The notes beneath the pieces were generated by a model. The model was not told the origin of the DNA and ran no database searches. It saw nothing but the letters and a program-made list of their open reading frames with translations. Of a DNA stretch of 64,000 nucleotides, positions 1-11,307 are shown piece by piece. This stretch comes from Melieria omissa (lineage: Eukaryota; Arthropoda; Insecta; Diptera; Ulidiidae). Where the stretch lies: positions 15,932,421-15,996,420 of the forward strand of contig OZ020269.1 in the NCBI GenBank assembly GCA_963971225.1, written 5' to 3'. The translations under genes were made by a program, and so were the position numbers. How positions within the stretch are numbered: position 1 is the first letter of the stretch; every line of letters starts with the position of its first letter.

Positions 1-268
1 GAATTGTTTAGAATAGCAAGAGTTACTTTTATGTGATGCAGTTATTCATTTATAATAAGTTAAAAATTCCTTGTATTGTTAGCAGCATAAAAATAAGTAC
101 TTTTCATCTCTGTACACAGTGCAGGATTAATTTATAAATGAACTAAAGAAATTTGAATATGAAACATGAATGTAGCAATGTATGAATATATGAAAAGATT
201 TTATCTTATGAGCTTATACTTATATATTTTACTTATAAGAATAAGAAGAAGATTTACTTATAAGAATA

Positions 269-374
269 CAGTGGTGTCTGGATATAGTGAACTAATTATT
301 GCAAGGCCTGTTCACTGTATTGAGGTTGTTCACTATATCAAGGTGTTCACCATATCGGGTGTTCACTATACCCA
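269..374. repeat. Short tandem block of GTTCACTATATC-like units
   Basis: Four imperfect units of about 17 bases, each carrying TGTTCACtaTAT, follow one another after a CAGTGGTGTCTGGATATAG sequence that contains the same motif inverted (ATAGTGAAC). This looks like one terminus of a pogo/Tigger-like DNA element, whose ends often carry such subterminal repeats, but no partner terminus was found. Around it (1-1027) I see only AT-rich DNA with no supportable gene. Confidence 0.35.
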
Positions 375-1029
375 TACACAACTGTATACTTATATATCAA
401 CATCTGTTCAACTTTGTTCTATCTTAAGAACCATTCTAATCCGTATTGCTTATATCAGGGTTCGGCCCAACTTATTTCGTTTTTTAATACCTGTTTTTTA
501 TATTTTCTGACTGGTTATAATTTTTATTTGCCATAATATTCTCAAGCTAACATTTTGAAAAAAATGCATATTTAATAAAAAAAAAAAATATTTAATGTTC
601 ATAGTAATAGTTAATGTTAAACAATTAGTTAATTTGAATAATGAATTGAAATGATTTCCTTGTGCGAAGTTTGAGTTTGTCTTTCCAATACAAATGAAAT
701 GCATTGGTGTTCATCCTAAAACCAGCTCAGACCAAAATCTACATTGATTGGAAATAATGGATAAAAAACGTCTTCACATATGAAATTGTGTGAGTTGTAC
801 ATAAAGTCCAGTAAGAGATAAATCAGACACTGTTTCCTCTATTAATGCATAGAACCATTAAAAACTGTTTGACACTTATTAATTGGTTTGGTATTTATAA
901 ATTATTTCAGTCGTAAACTATGATAATAAGCTTCATGTTAATTTTAGCTCTTACAAACATACAGAAACAATTAAACATATTTTTATAAAAATAAGGATAC
1001 TGAAAACCTAAAATCTGTAACTGCGTTTA

Positions 1030-2038
1030 GAGTAAGTTCGGATAATGTGTTGTACCTTTTTAGTTTACGGCGATTCCCCACACACTTTGCCTTAAAATAC
1101 AATTGTTTCGGTCTCAAACTGCTCACTGACGCATTATTTAGTATATCTAAGATTATTAACTCTTTAAGATAAACTGCTGATGAGTTTTTTAATTACAAAT
1201 TAAAATATCTAAATATTGGCGTCTAATAAAAGTGGCGGGTAATGTGATATACCCGAGAAAACGTTATCTAACAGACCTATTAAAATACTCCAAATCAAAA
1301 ATAATTAGAGACGTGTTTCTCATTTTCTTTTTTCGAAAAATCACAATCTGACGGGGTAAACCAAGGGTTAAAAATTTGTATCGGGAAACATGATTTCATG
1401 GGTTTTTTATCCGAAACGTAACCATAACAGAGTTTTGAGTTTATTTTGGGTTCTGACATACATACTTTTCAAGAAAATTCGTTATAAATTTTCAAGGATA
1501 TAAAGGATTAAAATTTTCAAAGGACCTTTTCCATATCCTTTTTTTTACAAATAGATAAAAAATCAATTTTATTTAAACTCTTGAGCCTTTCCTCTTTCAT
1601 TTGATGTACATTTCGCCATATTCTAATAAGGTTAAGTAATTTTTAAATTTTTTTTATTTTTTATCCCCTTCAAAATTTTGAAGTCCTTTTAAAAGGACAA
1701 AGGATGTAAAAATGAAAAACTGAGTACGCAGTATTACTATGTTTGGTCTCTAGTTTCACGCCCATATGGATTTTTTCCAGTGTGAAAAATGCTGTCGCAC
1801 GGTGTTATCCTCGAACTTTATAACAATATTTTCTTTGTAGCTTTTGGGCTTTCAAACTTTATAGCCAAAAACTTGTGCAAGCACTTCATCATACTGACTG
1901 TCAACTATTTAATCAAACATATCCAAAATCATGCAAGACGAGTTTTTTAGTTTCTATGATGTTTTAAAAATGTTAATTTTGAACAAGGTCAACGCACTTC
2001 TGAAATAAGCCACTATATCACATTACCCGAACTTACTC
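1030..2038. mobile_element. MITE with GAGTAAGTTCGG terminal inverted repeats
   Basis: The left end GAGTAAGTTCGGATAATGTG is matched in inverse at the right end (CACATTACCCGAACTTACTC), one mismatch over 20 bases. Each end is bordered by TA, as expected for a Tc1/mariner-type target duplication. The 1.0-kb interior is AT-rich with no open frame of interest. A subterminal copy of GGGTAATGTGATATACCCG occurs near 1238. It is a non-autonomous element; its family is not identified. Confidence 0.75.
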
Positions 2039-2924
2039 TATATCTTTTCATATGAAATTACAAGAGTCTGTATGTGATTTGGGCCAAACCCTGATATTAC
2101 AAATGTTACAAATCAAACTGTGGTAAATGTAAAAGTAAAATTTTTATACATATTTAGGTTACATCTATTCAAAATAGTTGTCTCTCACCTTTTCCAATTC
2201 GAATTCTCGAATCTTGTGTATGTTCCCTCGAGGTTTCTTGGACATTTTGCTATGATTATTTGCTACTGTCATCTGAGGCGCCTCATATATGCTGCTGTCT
2301 TGTTTGAGACGGCCTATTTTTGTAGTTCCACTTCAGACAAACTTTAAAAACTCGCACTGCTTACACCTTTTAAATCACTGTTGTATCCATATGCACGTTG
2401 CGTTTATGTTTTGTTAAAAATAAAGTTTACACTACAATATTTAGCAACGTTTGCGTTGTGTTATTTGCTGAATGTAAAACACACACATAGCAATGTTTAT
2501 AGAATCACTTTAACAGCCGGTGGCGGTGGTGGCGGAGTGGTTGGGATGGGCGAACAGCACACGGCGCACTGCAGTAAACAATAATAAAAATCGGTTCAAT
2601 GTCTTGTCGAATGTTTTTACTGCAATTTCAACGGTACGCATACTGTCAGTGGTCAGTGTAGTCGATCGAGCCCTGAACTCATTCTGGGCGCACGAGTAAT
2701 TCTTTCTAAAATTACAAAATTTTTTTTTTTTTTGCAACACATCTATGTATGTGTGTGTCATGTGTGTAAATAAGTATTTTTATTTTTAATTTTTTATTGC
2801 GCTTCCCATTTGAATTGTGCGCCAAGTGTCAATACAGGGTGTTAATGTTGTGGTGTGCCGGTCAATTACAATTACAATTACTTTTCAACAACTCAACTTG
2901 TGCCGGGGTTTGTGTTTGTACGTT

Positions 2925-4061
2925 CCCTGCAGGAAAGAAGTAGTCAGTTGGCAAAAGTAACTAATTTTAAACTAATTATTTGACAACTAATTTGTAACTG
3001 ATTGAAAAATCATGCATGGCAATACAGTTCACGAGCGCATGCGCCGCACTCGTTGCGTTGTTCGTAAAAACGAAAAGGCGCCTGCGCCATGAATAAGGGC
3101 TGCCTATTGTTTGAAAATTGATATTTTCTGGGTTTGCGTTGGCGACCCTTAGCATTTTTAAGTGAATCTAATGGTTTGGCAACATTGCTAACCAAAAACG
3201 ACGCCATATCGTGTGTATCCGTCGAAGCGTGCGCGTGGAAAATCAAGTGCGTATTAAAAAGAGGTGCGTAAAATAATTGTGTTAATTATTTCATTTTTAA
3301 AAATGAATGCAACAAAAGCAAGAAGCATTCGCCGAAAAATAAAAAAACAGAGAGACATTTATCTTAACCGACTTACAAGTGAAAAGACGGCTGAAAGGAC
3401 GAGTGAAGACGTGCAAGTTGAGCATTTGTGCGCGGAAAATTACAGCGAGCCTGAGGCAGAAAGTACGCCGCCGCAAAAAACACGTTCCTGTTATGTTTTT
3501 TTGACTTATACAGTTTATAAATGGATATCATTAGAAAAATATATGTTTTTGTTACTAAATGAATTACATTGTTATTCTTAATGAAATGCCTTTAATGTTT
3601 TCTATTTTGTTTGGTTTTAGTTATAAGATGTAAATATTATATTTATTTATTTATATTATTTTAAATAATTGCACTTTGTTTTTGAAAAATTTTAATAAAA
3701 CAATTATGAATTGAATCCAATATATTTGAAAATTCATTTGAAGGGGTTATATGTAAGTAATTTGTAATGAGTTACTATTTGACTAGTTTAAAATCAGTTA
3801 CAAACTAACTAATTTTTAACTAGTCCCAAAACAACTAGTTTTACATCAGTCGATTGTGGACTAATTATTAATTGGTTTGAAAACAACTAGTTATAAACTA
3901 GTTGGGAAGTCATGCAGAGGTAGACAATTGATGTGCTGCTAGGACATCGCCACGTTAAAATAATCACTTCTTTTCAAGCAAAATAACTAATTTGTAATCA
4001 GTCCTGTACAGAAAAGGACTAGTTATAAACTAGTTTAAAATTAGTTACTTTTCCTGCAGGG
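2925..4061. mobile_element. DNA element with CCCTGCAGGAAA termini
   Basis: The left end CCCTGCAGGAAA continues, after an 18-base interruption, into AGTAACTAATTTTAAAC. The right end carries the same sequence inverted and uninterrupted, with a subterminal TAGTTATAAACTAGTT palindrome that recurs inside (3880-3905 and 4018-4035). The flanks show an imperfect 10-base direct repeat, TTTGTACGTT against TTTGTGCATT (8 of 10), a possible 9-10 bp target duplication as in Mutator-like elements. The interior holds a small ORF with low-A+T codon use near 3303-3581. Superfamily uncertain. Confidence 0.65.
3303..3581 (+). CDS. Small ORF inside the CCCTGCAGG element, unrecognised
   Basis: This 92-codon frame starts at an ATG in an A-rich context (aaaATGA). 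The first ~40 residues are strongly basic (MNATKARSIRRKIKKQRD...), followed by an acidic, serine/threonine-rich stretch with EPEAESTPPQ. The tail after about residue 65 is hydrophobic and reads through AT-rich DNA, so the true exon may end near 3480. I do not recognise the family. Its place inside an element with inverted termini suggests the first exon of a transposase or accessory protein, but no catalytic motif is visible and the frame could be fortuitous. Confidence 0.3.
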   Translation: MNATKARSIRRKIKKQRDIYLNRLTSEKTAERTSEDVQVEHLCAENYSEPEAESTPPQKTRSCYVFLTYTVYKWISLEKYMFLLLNELHCYS

Positions 4062-5079
4062 TTTGTGCATTTTGTTTTTGTATGCACTGCGGCCAACACT
4101 AACACAACTGCGCCAGCTGGCCGTGTGGGCTGTAAAACTGCGGCATGGATTTATGGCTGCTGTGCACCATGTGCCGCATGCAGCAACAGCAACATCAGTA
4201 GCAGCAGCAGCAGCATTTGTTAATTATTTACCGTAAAAAAAAGAAAGCCAGGCGGCGAATTATTTTTAGCCAAAGGCGCCGTACACCGACCAATACCAGC
4301 CAACACTGAATTCAGTAAATATTTGCGGGGTGTGTGCCGCATGTGGCATGCACGGTGCACTTTTGCATGTGTGATGGTTGCTGGGCGAAAGTATTTCATT
4401 TCTTTTGTGTGCACAAGCCGGCTGCATATAAGATTTCCTTCATAAATTCACAAGCGATTTGTGTGTGATTAATTCTGTATACACACTTCCTGGAAGCGTT
4501 GCCTATAAATTCAGCAAATAAATAATTGCAGTATTAACAACAACAGCGAAAACAAAAACCATTATATGGCGTTTCTTTGTTAAAACATGTGCGTGTGCCA
4601 TGTGCGCAAATAGCGCTGGCGAAATATTCAATAACTCAGCGCAAAGTAAAAACTTTGATGTGAATATTTTTAATATTTTTTTAAATTTTATTTATTGGCT
4701 TATTGATAGCTGCATATTATTTTTTTTTAAATAATCTGTGATGCTATTTTAACATGTTTGATTGCTTTGAAATTGGCAAAAGAAAAGGAATAAAAAAACC
4801 TTTTTATTACTTTGATTGCATCGACAAAACGTTTAGGTTTATTTTGTGTGATTGACTGTTTAACAAATTGTTTAAAATTTATTACTTCTTTTGAGCTAAT
4901 GCAAAGTACACATACACATAGGTATAAATCACTCTGCAAGCGATTTAAGTACTTTTTTATATTAGCGGTGTTCACATTGAAGTGCACAACAAAAACAACT
5001 ACAATTTCACGTAAGCAACACAAGGCAAAAGGAAATTCTGTTGAGGTTCTATGAGATGCGATGAGTGATATAAAAAAAA
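4062..5079. other. Gene-free stretch
   Basis: No conserved coding frame was seen. It contains a short CAG/CAA run (about 4180-4215) and mixed-composition DNA. Short open frames on both strands overlap one another with no recognisable motif, so I treat them as chance. Confidence 0.6.
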
Positions 5080-5243
5080 TACAAGGTGCATTCTGAAGTT
5101 AACAGGATATTCGAAATAGAGTGATAGGCGATAAAGCGTTTTCCAGTTAAAATTTCATGATATTTGATTCATTAGAAGCCGAGTTATGACGTCTGAAGTG
5201 ACAGTATGTTTAAACTTGGAACAATTTTTACCGAAACATTTAA

Positions 5244-5951
5244 GGGGGGCACTCCATAAAATGGTTTCAAAAAATCGATTTCTTTTTTTTGCTTTAATCG
5301 AAAGATATATTATCCGAGAACATTATTGTAAAGTTTCCAAGTCGAACTCTGAAAACTTTCGGAGACACAGTTCTTTTCATCGACGCGCGCTCAGCCACAC
5401 CAGGTGTTCCGAATAACTTTGGAACGCGTTTCCTCATAAACACGTTTTTATAGTCCGTCCACATGATAAAAAAAACTAATGAACCGATCTACACGAATTT
5501 GTAGGATGTTGAACAGAGAAGTGCATGAACTCTCTGAAATCTATTAAAAACAATTTTTTTTTACTGTTTTTTTAATAAAGAAAAGTAAGAAAAAACGAAC
5601 TTTTTTGTAGTTTATATGGCTTTGTTGCTAAATTTGGAACATTTTTATACTTTTTGAGGTTCACGCACTTGCGACAAGCCTGCTGATTAATTTGATATAT
5701 AATTTGTATGTTTCAGACTTTAACTTCGGACGGCATCGTGTGGACGGGAGGACGTCTTTTTTTAAACCAAGCCTCGGAAGATGTTCAATATGTTTGGCAT
5801 TTTTAATTTTTTTTTATGTATAACTTTTTTTTTTAACTTTTAACTAGTACCTACAGATGTTCCAAACGGATTGTTCCTGTCTCTTTCTTTTTTTGTACAG
5901 TAAAATAAAGAAAATTGGTCATTTTTTTGAGCTTTTCATGGAGTGCCCCGC
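5244..5951. mobile_element. TTAA-flanked MITE (GGGGCACTCCAT termini) nested in mariner
   Basis: The left end GGGGGGCACTCCATaaaa is mirrored at the right end (ttttcATGGAGTGCCCCGC). It is preceded by TTAA and followed by TGAA, consistent with a piggyBac-type TTAA target duplication with one substitution. The 708-base interior is AT-rich and non-coding. It interrupts the mariner relic, so it inserted later. The element at 16346-17079 has the same architecture (TTAA flank, G-run terminus, ~0.7 kb) but a different terminal sequence. Confidence 0.7.
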
Positions 5952-6019
5952 TGAATTTAATACATCACCAAATTTGTGGTAATGATGGTTAATCTCTTGG
6001 AAGTGTTCGTAAGTGCTAT

Positions 6020-6349
6020 CTTCTTCTTCTTGACTGGCACGACAGCCCGATTATGAGACTAACGCCTAGGTACCCGCAACCAACCATGTTGTGCGTGCGA
6101 ATGTTTTTACAAGGTTGGAAGGGACCTATAGTTTTATGCCGATTCCGAACGGCGAGTTGGGAGCTTTTTCAAAGGCAATTTTACTCTCAGAGGTTTGTCA
6201 TTTCCTGCTGAGAGGACAGCCGCCGAAAGAAAAATTGTTGTTTTTTCTTTTTTCGGTGTTAGCGCAACGGAGTATTAAACATGGGTTCGAGCGTTGCAAT
6301 TGACTCGCGGCCCAACGCACTAGCCAGCTGAGCAACGGCGGCTGCGGCT
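6020..6349 (-). mobile_element. tRNA-derived SINE, reverse orientation, with target duplication
   Basis: On the - strand the 5' end carries an A-box-like GCTCAGCTGGCTAGTGCG, followed about 40 bases on by a B-box-like GCTCGAACCC, the spacing of a tRNA-type pol III promoter. The 3' end is a short AAG-repeat tail. The insertion is bracketed by a 12-base direct repeat, CGTAAGTGCTAT at 6008-6019 and CGTAAGTGGTAT at 6350-6361 (one mismatch). It is nested in the mariner relic. SINEs encode no protein and rely on a LINE for mobilisation. Confidence 0.75.
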
Positions 6350-6624
6350 CGTAAGTGGTATACACGATTTAAAAAAGCCAGTAAGCGACATAAATTCTGT
6401 TAAAAATGTTAGTTAACCAAAATCCAAAACGAACGAAATTCGTGATCATCGCAGTTTCCATCAAAACTTTGTAAAAATTCTTTAGAGATCGCCAACACCT
6501 CTATTGAAATTTTTGAAATCAAATTTAAGCATTGTAATAAAATCGATTTAATGCTTTTAAACATTTGCAAACATTTTTTTGAAATATTTGGCTATAAAAA
6601 CTGCGTGCAAGGTTTCTTTTGCAC

Positions 6625-6807
6625 AAGTTGACTGATGCAAGTTCATCGATAGAAATTTGTGTTACAGATTTTATGAGTAAAAATCACATTTTAACCTTTA
6701 ATTACTTCCCGTATTTGTCCGATTTGGCAGCGTGTGTCTTTTACCTATTCGGAATAATGAATTTGCTGATGAAAGGAACATGTTTTGAGGCCGTAGAAAC
6801 CATTTAA
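6625..6807 (+). pseudogene. Mariner transposase C-terminal remnant
   Basis: The translation includes DFMSKNHIL, then NYFPYLSDLAACVFYLF, MKGTCFEAVETI. It lines up with the mariner C-terminal block PPYSPDLAPCDFFLF...KGtrF..veeI. It keeps the last catalytic-type aspartate of SDLA but has C-to-V and P-to-A changes. The HDNA block appears as LTDAS. No continuous transposase frame exists upstream because of the two nested insertions and decay. A dead transposase. Confidence 0.7.
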
Positions 6808-7210
6808 AAGGAGACAGTACATATTTAAGAACTATAATAGTTAAAGAAATAAATTTGATTTAAAAAAAAAAAAAATTATATTGTAGTTTAGTAAGTACTA
6901 TTTAGGAAGGTCGGAAGTTTTCCATACCTACAACGATTACAAAATGTTGTATCCGCTAATATCTAGAAAAGTACACATCGGATTTGGCTAATTTAACAAC
7001 ATACATTTAAAGTTCATACATTTTTTATCAAAACATTAATTTCGAAAAATATATAAAATTTTTCGCGATAAAAAATACAAGTCACCAAAGCAAAAGTTAA
7101 TAGATATACCAGAGAAAATGCAGATATTTTAAAAATGAAAAACCCTCAAAATGACAGCACTGATCTTTCTACTGTTAAGAAGTTCTGTATACTTTAGAAA
7201 GCGCCTTGTA

Positions 7211-10200
7211 ATTTTCACTGAGTAACTTTAACCAACTAAACTTTTAATTTTAAGTAATGGATTACAAATTTTATACTTTACACGCAAGTCTGATTATTGA
7301 AAGGAAAACTTTCCTAACAAAACAGCAAAGAAGCAAATCTCTAAATCTCTAAAACAAAAAAAAAATATAGTGATTGATTTGTCATTCAAATTTCAACTAC
7401 TCAATTATACTAACTAAAACCTTTTAGTTGATATTGAGTGAGCTGTTATCAGATCCATGATTGAATAGATTGTGTAAAATAGTTTAAAAGAAATGAACTG
7501 ATTTTGCAGCTTTTTATTGAGATGCCACGATGTTAAAAAGGGGTTTTCACAATCAACATTTTTTTGGTGGTAGTCTGTTTTACTGCCAGTGCAGCTGCCG
7601 CATTATCGCAGTTGAAGTAAAAACATTGATTTCTTTCTTTTTTTTGCTGTGTTTTTAGCAAATCAAATTCATATCCAATATCTATAGATATAATACCAAT
7701 AATAAAAGATATTTTCACTTGGGAAACATAATAGAATTAGTACAATGAATGCAGTTGATTATGTAGAATATAAAAAATTTTAAAATCAGTACAATTTTAT
7801 TATTATATTTTGTTTCATATTATTTGTTTTATATTTGTTGTTGTTGTTGTCTTATTTCTTTCATCAAAACTATATTGAATTTCAGATAATAAATTCGCTT
7901 GGGATTATACGCAGAATATGAATGCATTTGACTAAATAAAAAAATATATTAAAGAATCATTACAATGACTGCAGTTGACCATATAAACAACATTTTGGTT
8001 TTGTTATTCCCCTCTGCACTCAATTGATAGGTTTATCCCTTCACAACATTACCCAGTCTGCAGTATGAATGCCCCCATTAAATGTTGTTTAGTCGTTGAG
8101 TGATTTGCATTGCTCACGTGCTCGTTATTGATAAATAAAACCGTTGAGCTTGAGAACTTTTTTGCGTACAAACGAGTACAAATTCAATGTTTGTTATTTC
8201 ATTAAAGAATTTTAAATAAAACACTTAAATTGAAATTAACTTATTCATTAGATGAAATTAAAGAGCGCACATTAGTCCATCTGTGTTTGTATGTGTGTAT
8301 TTGTGTGTGTGTTTGTGATTTCTAATGATTTTGCCAATTTCGAATTTCGAAAATTTTTGCATGACTGACACATGTAGATGGCGAAACAGAACTAAACTGT
8401 TGGCAACGACGATGGCGTCGCGGTAAAACTACAACAACAACTACGACACATATTCGAAACATATAAATATTTCAAACAGCCAACAGAAGACAACGGGTGC
8501 AAACAAACGCTTTTATACGCTCGAACACACATTGTCACTCTGTAGGGGATGTCATGTCTGTCCGTTTGTACGTTTGTGGGGGAACGACACTGTCTGGCTG
8601 ACCAGCTTCGACATGCTGTTTTCTTCATTCATACAAACATTTCGTTATGTGTTTGTGTCTATGTTTATGCAAAATATTTATTTATTGTATTAATTTTTTG
8701 ATTTTTTCATAATTTGCAAATTTTGTTCAAAAAAGACGCAGTTAGGAAAGTTGATGTGAAAATAGAAATTTTTTATATATTTCGATATAGTTGTCTAGTG
8801 CTGAAAATTTACAACAATTTCACTCTAAAATTTTAGAACCCATATGTTGTAGGCTTTTTTAATTGTTGCTACTTTGCTTGGTACCGGTTGCACCCTTCTT
8901 GGGCCACAGTCGGCGGCTGATAACGCCACGTTTTTGATTTCGATTTCGAGTTGTTGCTGCACTGTCCGGCCGTTTCGTATCTTTTTTTTTGGTTTCTTGT
9001 TGTATGAAATTCACCCTGCACTTTTGTTTCGCTTTCACTCACTGCCCACCTTCGCATCGACTGCCCTGTTTCGCGGCACTTATATAAAGATTATGAATTC
9101 TTTTAATATAGATTTTTTTTGGAAAGCGTTTTCATTTCACATTGCAATATGGCACTGTGTCACGTTGTCCATTTGCAGTCGAATTACAGCGAGCGATTCC
9201 CGTCTTTTATGCGTGGGGAATCTTCAAGATTGGCGGCTGCTCTTGTAAGATTGTCACAGCTTTTCGATGCTATTTTTAAAAGAAATACAGCGACTATTGC
9301 GTGCGTTGGCCAGTTGTGGGCTTGCGGCGTCAACGTGCGCCCAAAACCGCCTCTGAGGGAATTTCATTCTCGACTGCGGATCGGCGGCGCTCATCCGTGT
9401 GCGATGCAGTGGCGAGTCGAAAACGCTCAGACTTTTCAAACAGCCAATGTGTGCGAGCTATTTTTGAAAGGAGCCAAATATTCGAGCAGCATTTTCGAAA
9501 TCACTTGGTCTCTCGAAGAGCCAAAGAGAGCAGCAATAGTGTTGGATGTTGAGCAAGCGACCGCATTAAAGCCAATTTGGAAAATCGACTTTTTGCTGAC
9601 CGTTTTTGAATATTTTGTTTGGTTGGTTGTGCGGCTGTGTGCTGACAACCGAAAATTGGTCATCTTCAGGCAACCAATTGAATGATGCGCCCGTGAGCGC
9701 CGCTAGCAACAATTTCAATTACTTTGTATTATAAAATTTGCAGTTGGCTTTTTGTGTTTGATTTTCTTTTCCAACAATATTTGTGTGTATTTGTTTTTGT
9801 TTTGGCTTGCATGTTGGCATATGATGTGTGCGATATTTTCGCTGGCAGACAGCACGCCAGACACCTTTGCAGCCGCCACGACTGACTGAAAGTCGGAAAG
9901 GCGTTGAGCTGACGGTGGGCGTCGACAGCCGGACGTGCTTGTAAATGATGTGCGATCCAATGATTGTATTCGCTTTAATATGAAAACATAATTTTTGGCC
10001 TGTGAGCGAAATGGCGCGCGCTTCTGATTGCTTCATTATGGATTGCTTTGCACATTTTAATGTGCGATTTTATTAATTGATACTCAATGAGATGGCAATA
10101 TTTTGATATTTTCCATTTAATCGATTCAATTGAATTCAGATGCAGATAAATGTTTGTTTTATTAATTGAATTGTTGTTTGCAGTTTATTATTAAATGATA

Positions 10201-10490
10201 ATTTTTTCGAATAAAAACGTGGAAGGGATGCGACATGACACAAGTCGGGCTACTGTGATTTTTTTAAGGATGGTGCTGTAAAAAATGTATTTAAAATTTT
10301 TTGCTTCTGTTTAAAAATATTCTGATAGTAGCTTTGAGCTGATGAAATAATAGTTCAAATCAATGGAAACCGTGCTAAGGGATGTAGATGGTTTCGCGTC
10401 CAGAAGTCTGCTTGGAGTGGAAGGAATGAAAAGCGTTGTTATACAATTTTCTCTTTAATCATTTCTATTTTGTAGATTTTTGTTAGGAGT
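7211..10490. other. Gene-free stretch, partly GC-richer (8380-10050)
   Basis: No conserved gene was recognised. 7210-8380 is AT-rich. 8380-10050 is richer in GC and contains overlapping open frames on both strands, the longest from the ATG at 9149 to 9685 (178 codons, +). It has no domain I know. A TATATAAAG motif lies just upstream near 9080. These could be untranslated or regulatory sequence of a distant gene, or chance. Confidence 0.5.
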
Positions 10491-11307
10491 AGGACTAAGA
10501 CTAAGACTAAGACTAAGACTTAGACTAAGACTAAGACTAAGACTAAGACTAAGACTAAGACTAAGACTAAGACTAAGACTAAGACTAAGACTAAGACTAA
10601 GACTAAGACTAAGACTAAGACTAAGACTAAGACTAAGACTAAGACTAAGACTAAGACTAAGACTAAGACTAAGACTAAGACTAAGACTAAGACTAAGACT
10701 AAGACTAAGACTAAGACTAAGACTAAGACTAAGACTAAGACTAAGACTAAGACTAAGACTAAGACTAAGACTAAGACTAAGACTAAGACTAAGACTAAGA
10801 CTAAGACTAAGACTAAGACTAAGAGTAAGACTAAGACTAAGACTAAGACTAAGACTAAGACTAAGACTAAGACTAAGACTTAGACTTAGACTTAGGACTA
10901 AGACTAAGACTAAGACTAAGACTAAGACTAAGACTAAGACTAAGACTAAGACTAAGATTAAGACTAAGACTAAGACTAAGACTAAGACTAAGACTAAGAC
11001 TAAGACTAAGACTAAGACTAAGACTAAGACTAAGACTAAGACTAAGACTAAGACTAAGACTAAGACTAAGACTAAGACTAAGACTAAGACTAAGACTAAG
11101 ACTAAGACTAAGACTAAGACTAAGACTAAGACTAAGACTAAGACTAAGACTAAGACTAAGACTAAGACTAAGACTAAGACTAAGACTAAGACTAAGACTA
11201 AGACTAAGACTAAGACTAAGACTAAGACTAAGACTAAGACTAAGACTAAGACTAAGACTAAGACTAAGACTAAGACTAAGACTAAGACTAAGACTAAGAC
11301 TAAGACT
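10491..11307. repeat. Hexamer satellite array (GACTAA)n / (TTAGTC)n
   Basis: About 136 consecutive copies of a 6-base unit, nearly perfect over 817 bases. The few variants are TTAGAC near 10520 and 10880-10893, GAGTAA near 10824, an extra base near 10895 that shifts the phase, and GATTAA near 10956. Read in one frame it gives an (LR)n then, after the phase change, a (TK)n dipeptide run with no stop, purely because the hexamer is stop-free in that frame. I regard this as a non-coding array and not a gene. Confidence 0.97.

Larger units (their letters stand above)
5082..7208 (+). mobile_element. Mariner-like element, decayed, with two nested insertions
   Basis: The left terminus TACAAGGTGCATTCTGAAGT and the inverse of the right terminus (TACAAGGCGCTTTCTAAAGT) match at 17 of 20 positions, with TA at both ends. 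Between them lies a degraded transposase on the + strand, whose C-terminal piece is recognisable at 6625-6807. Subtracting the nested MITE (5244-5951) and SINE (6020-6349) leaves about 1.1 kb, close to the ~1.3 kb usual for mariner elements. Confidence 0.8.

Noticed and set aside
6240..6350. A functional tRNA gene
   Set aside because: The A and B boxes belong to a SINE with target duplication and tail; no cloverleaf with proper acceptor stem could be built by eye.
10491..11307. Telomeric repeat tract
   Set aside because: The unit is TTAGTC, not TTAGG, it is interstitial, and dipterans do not use TTAGG.
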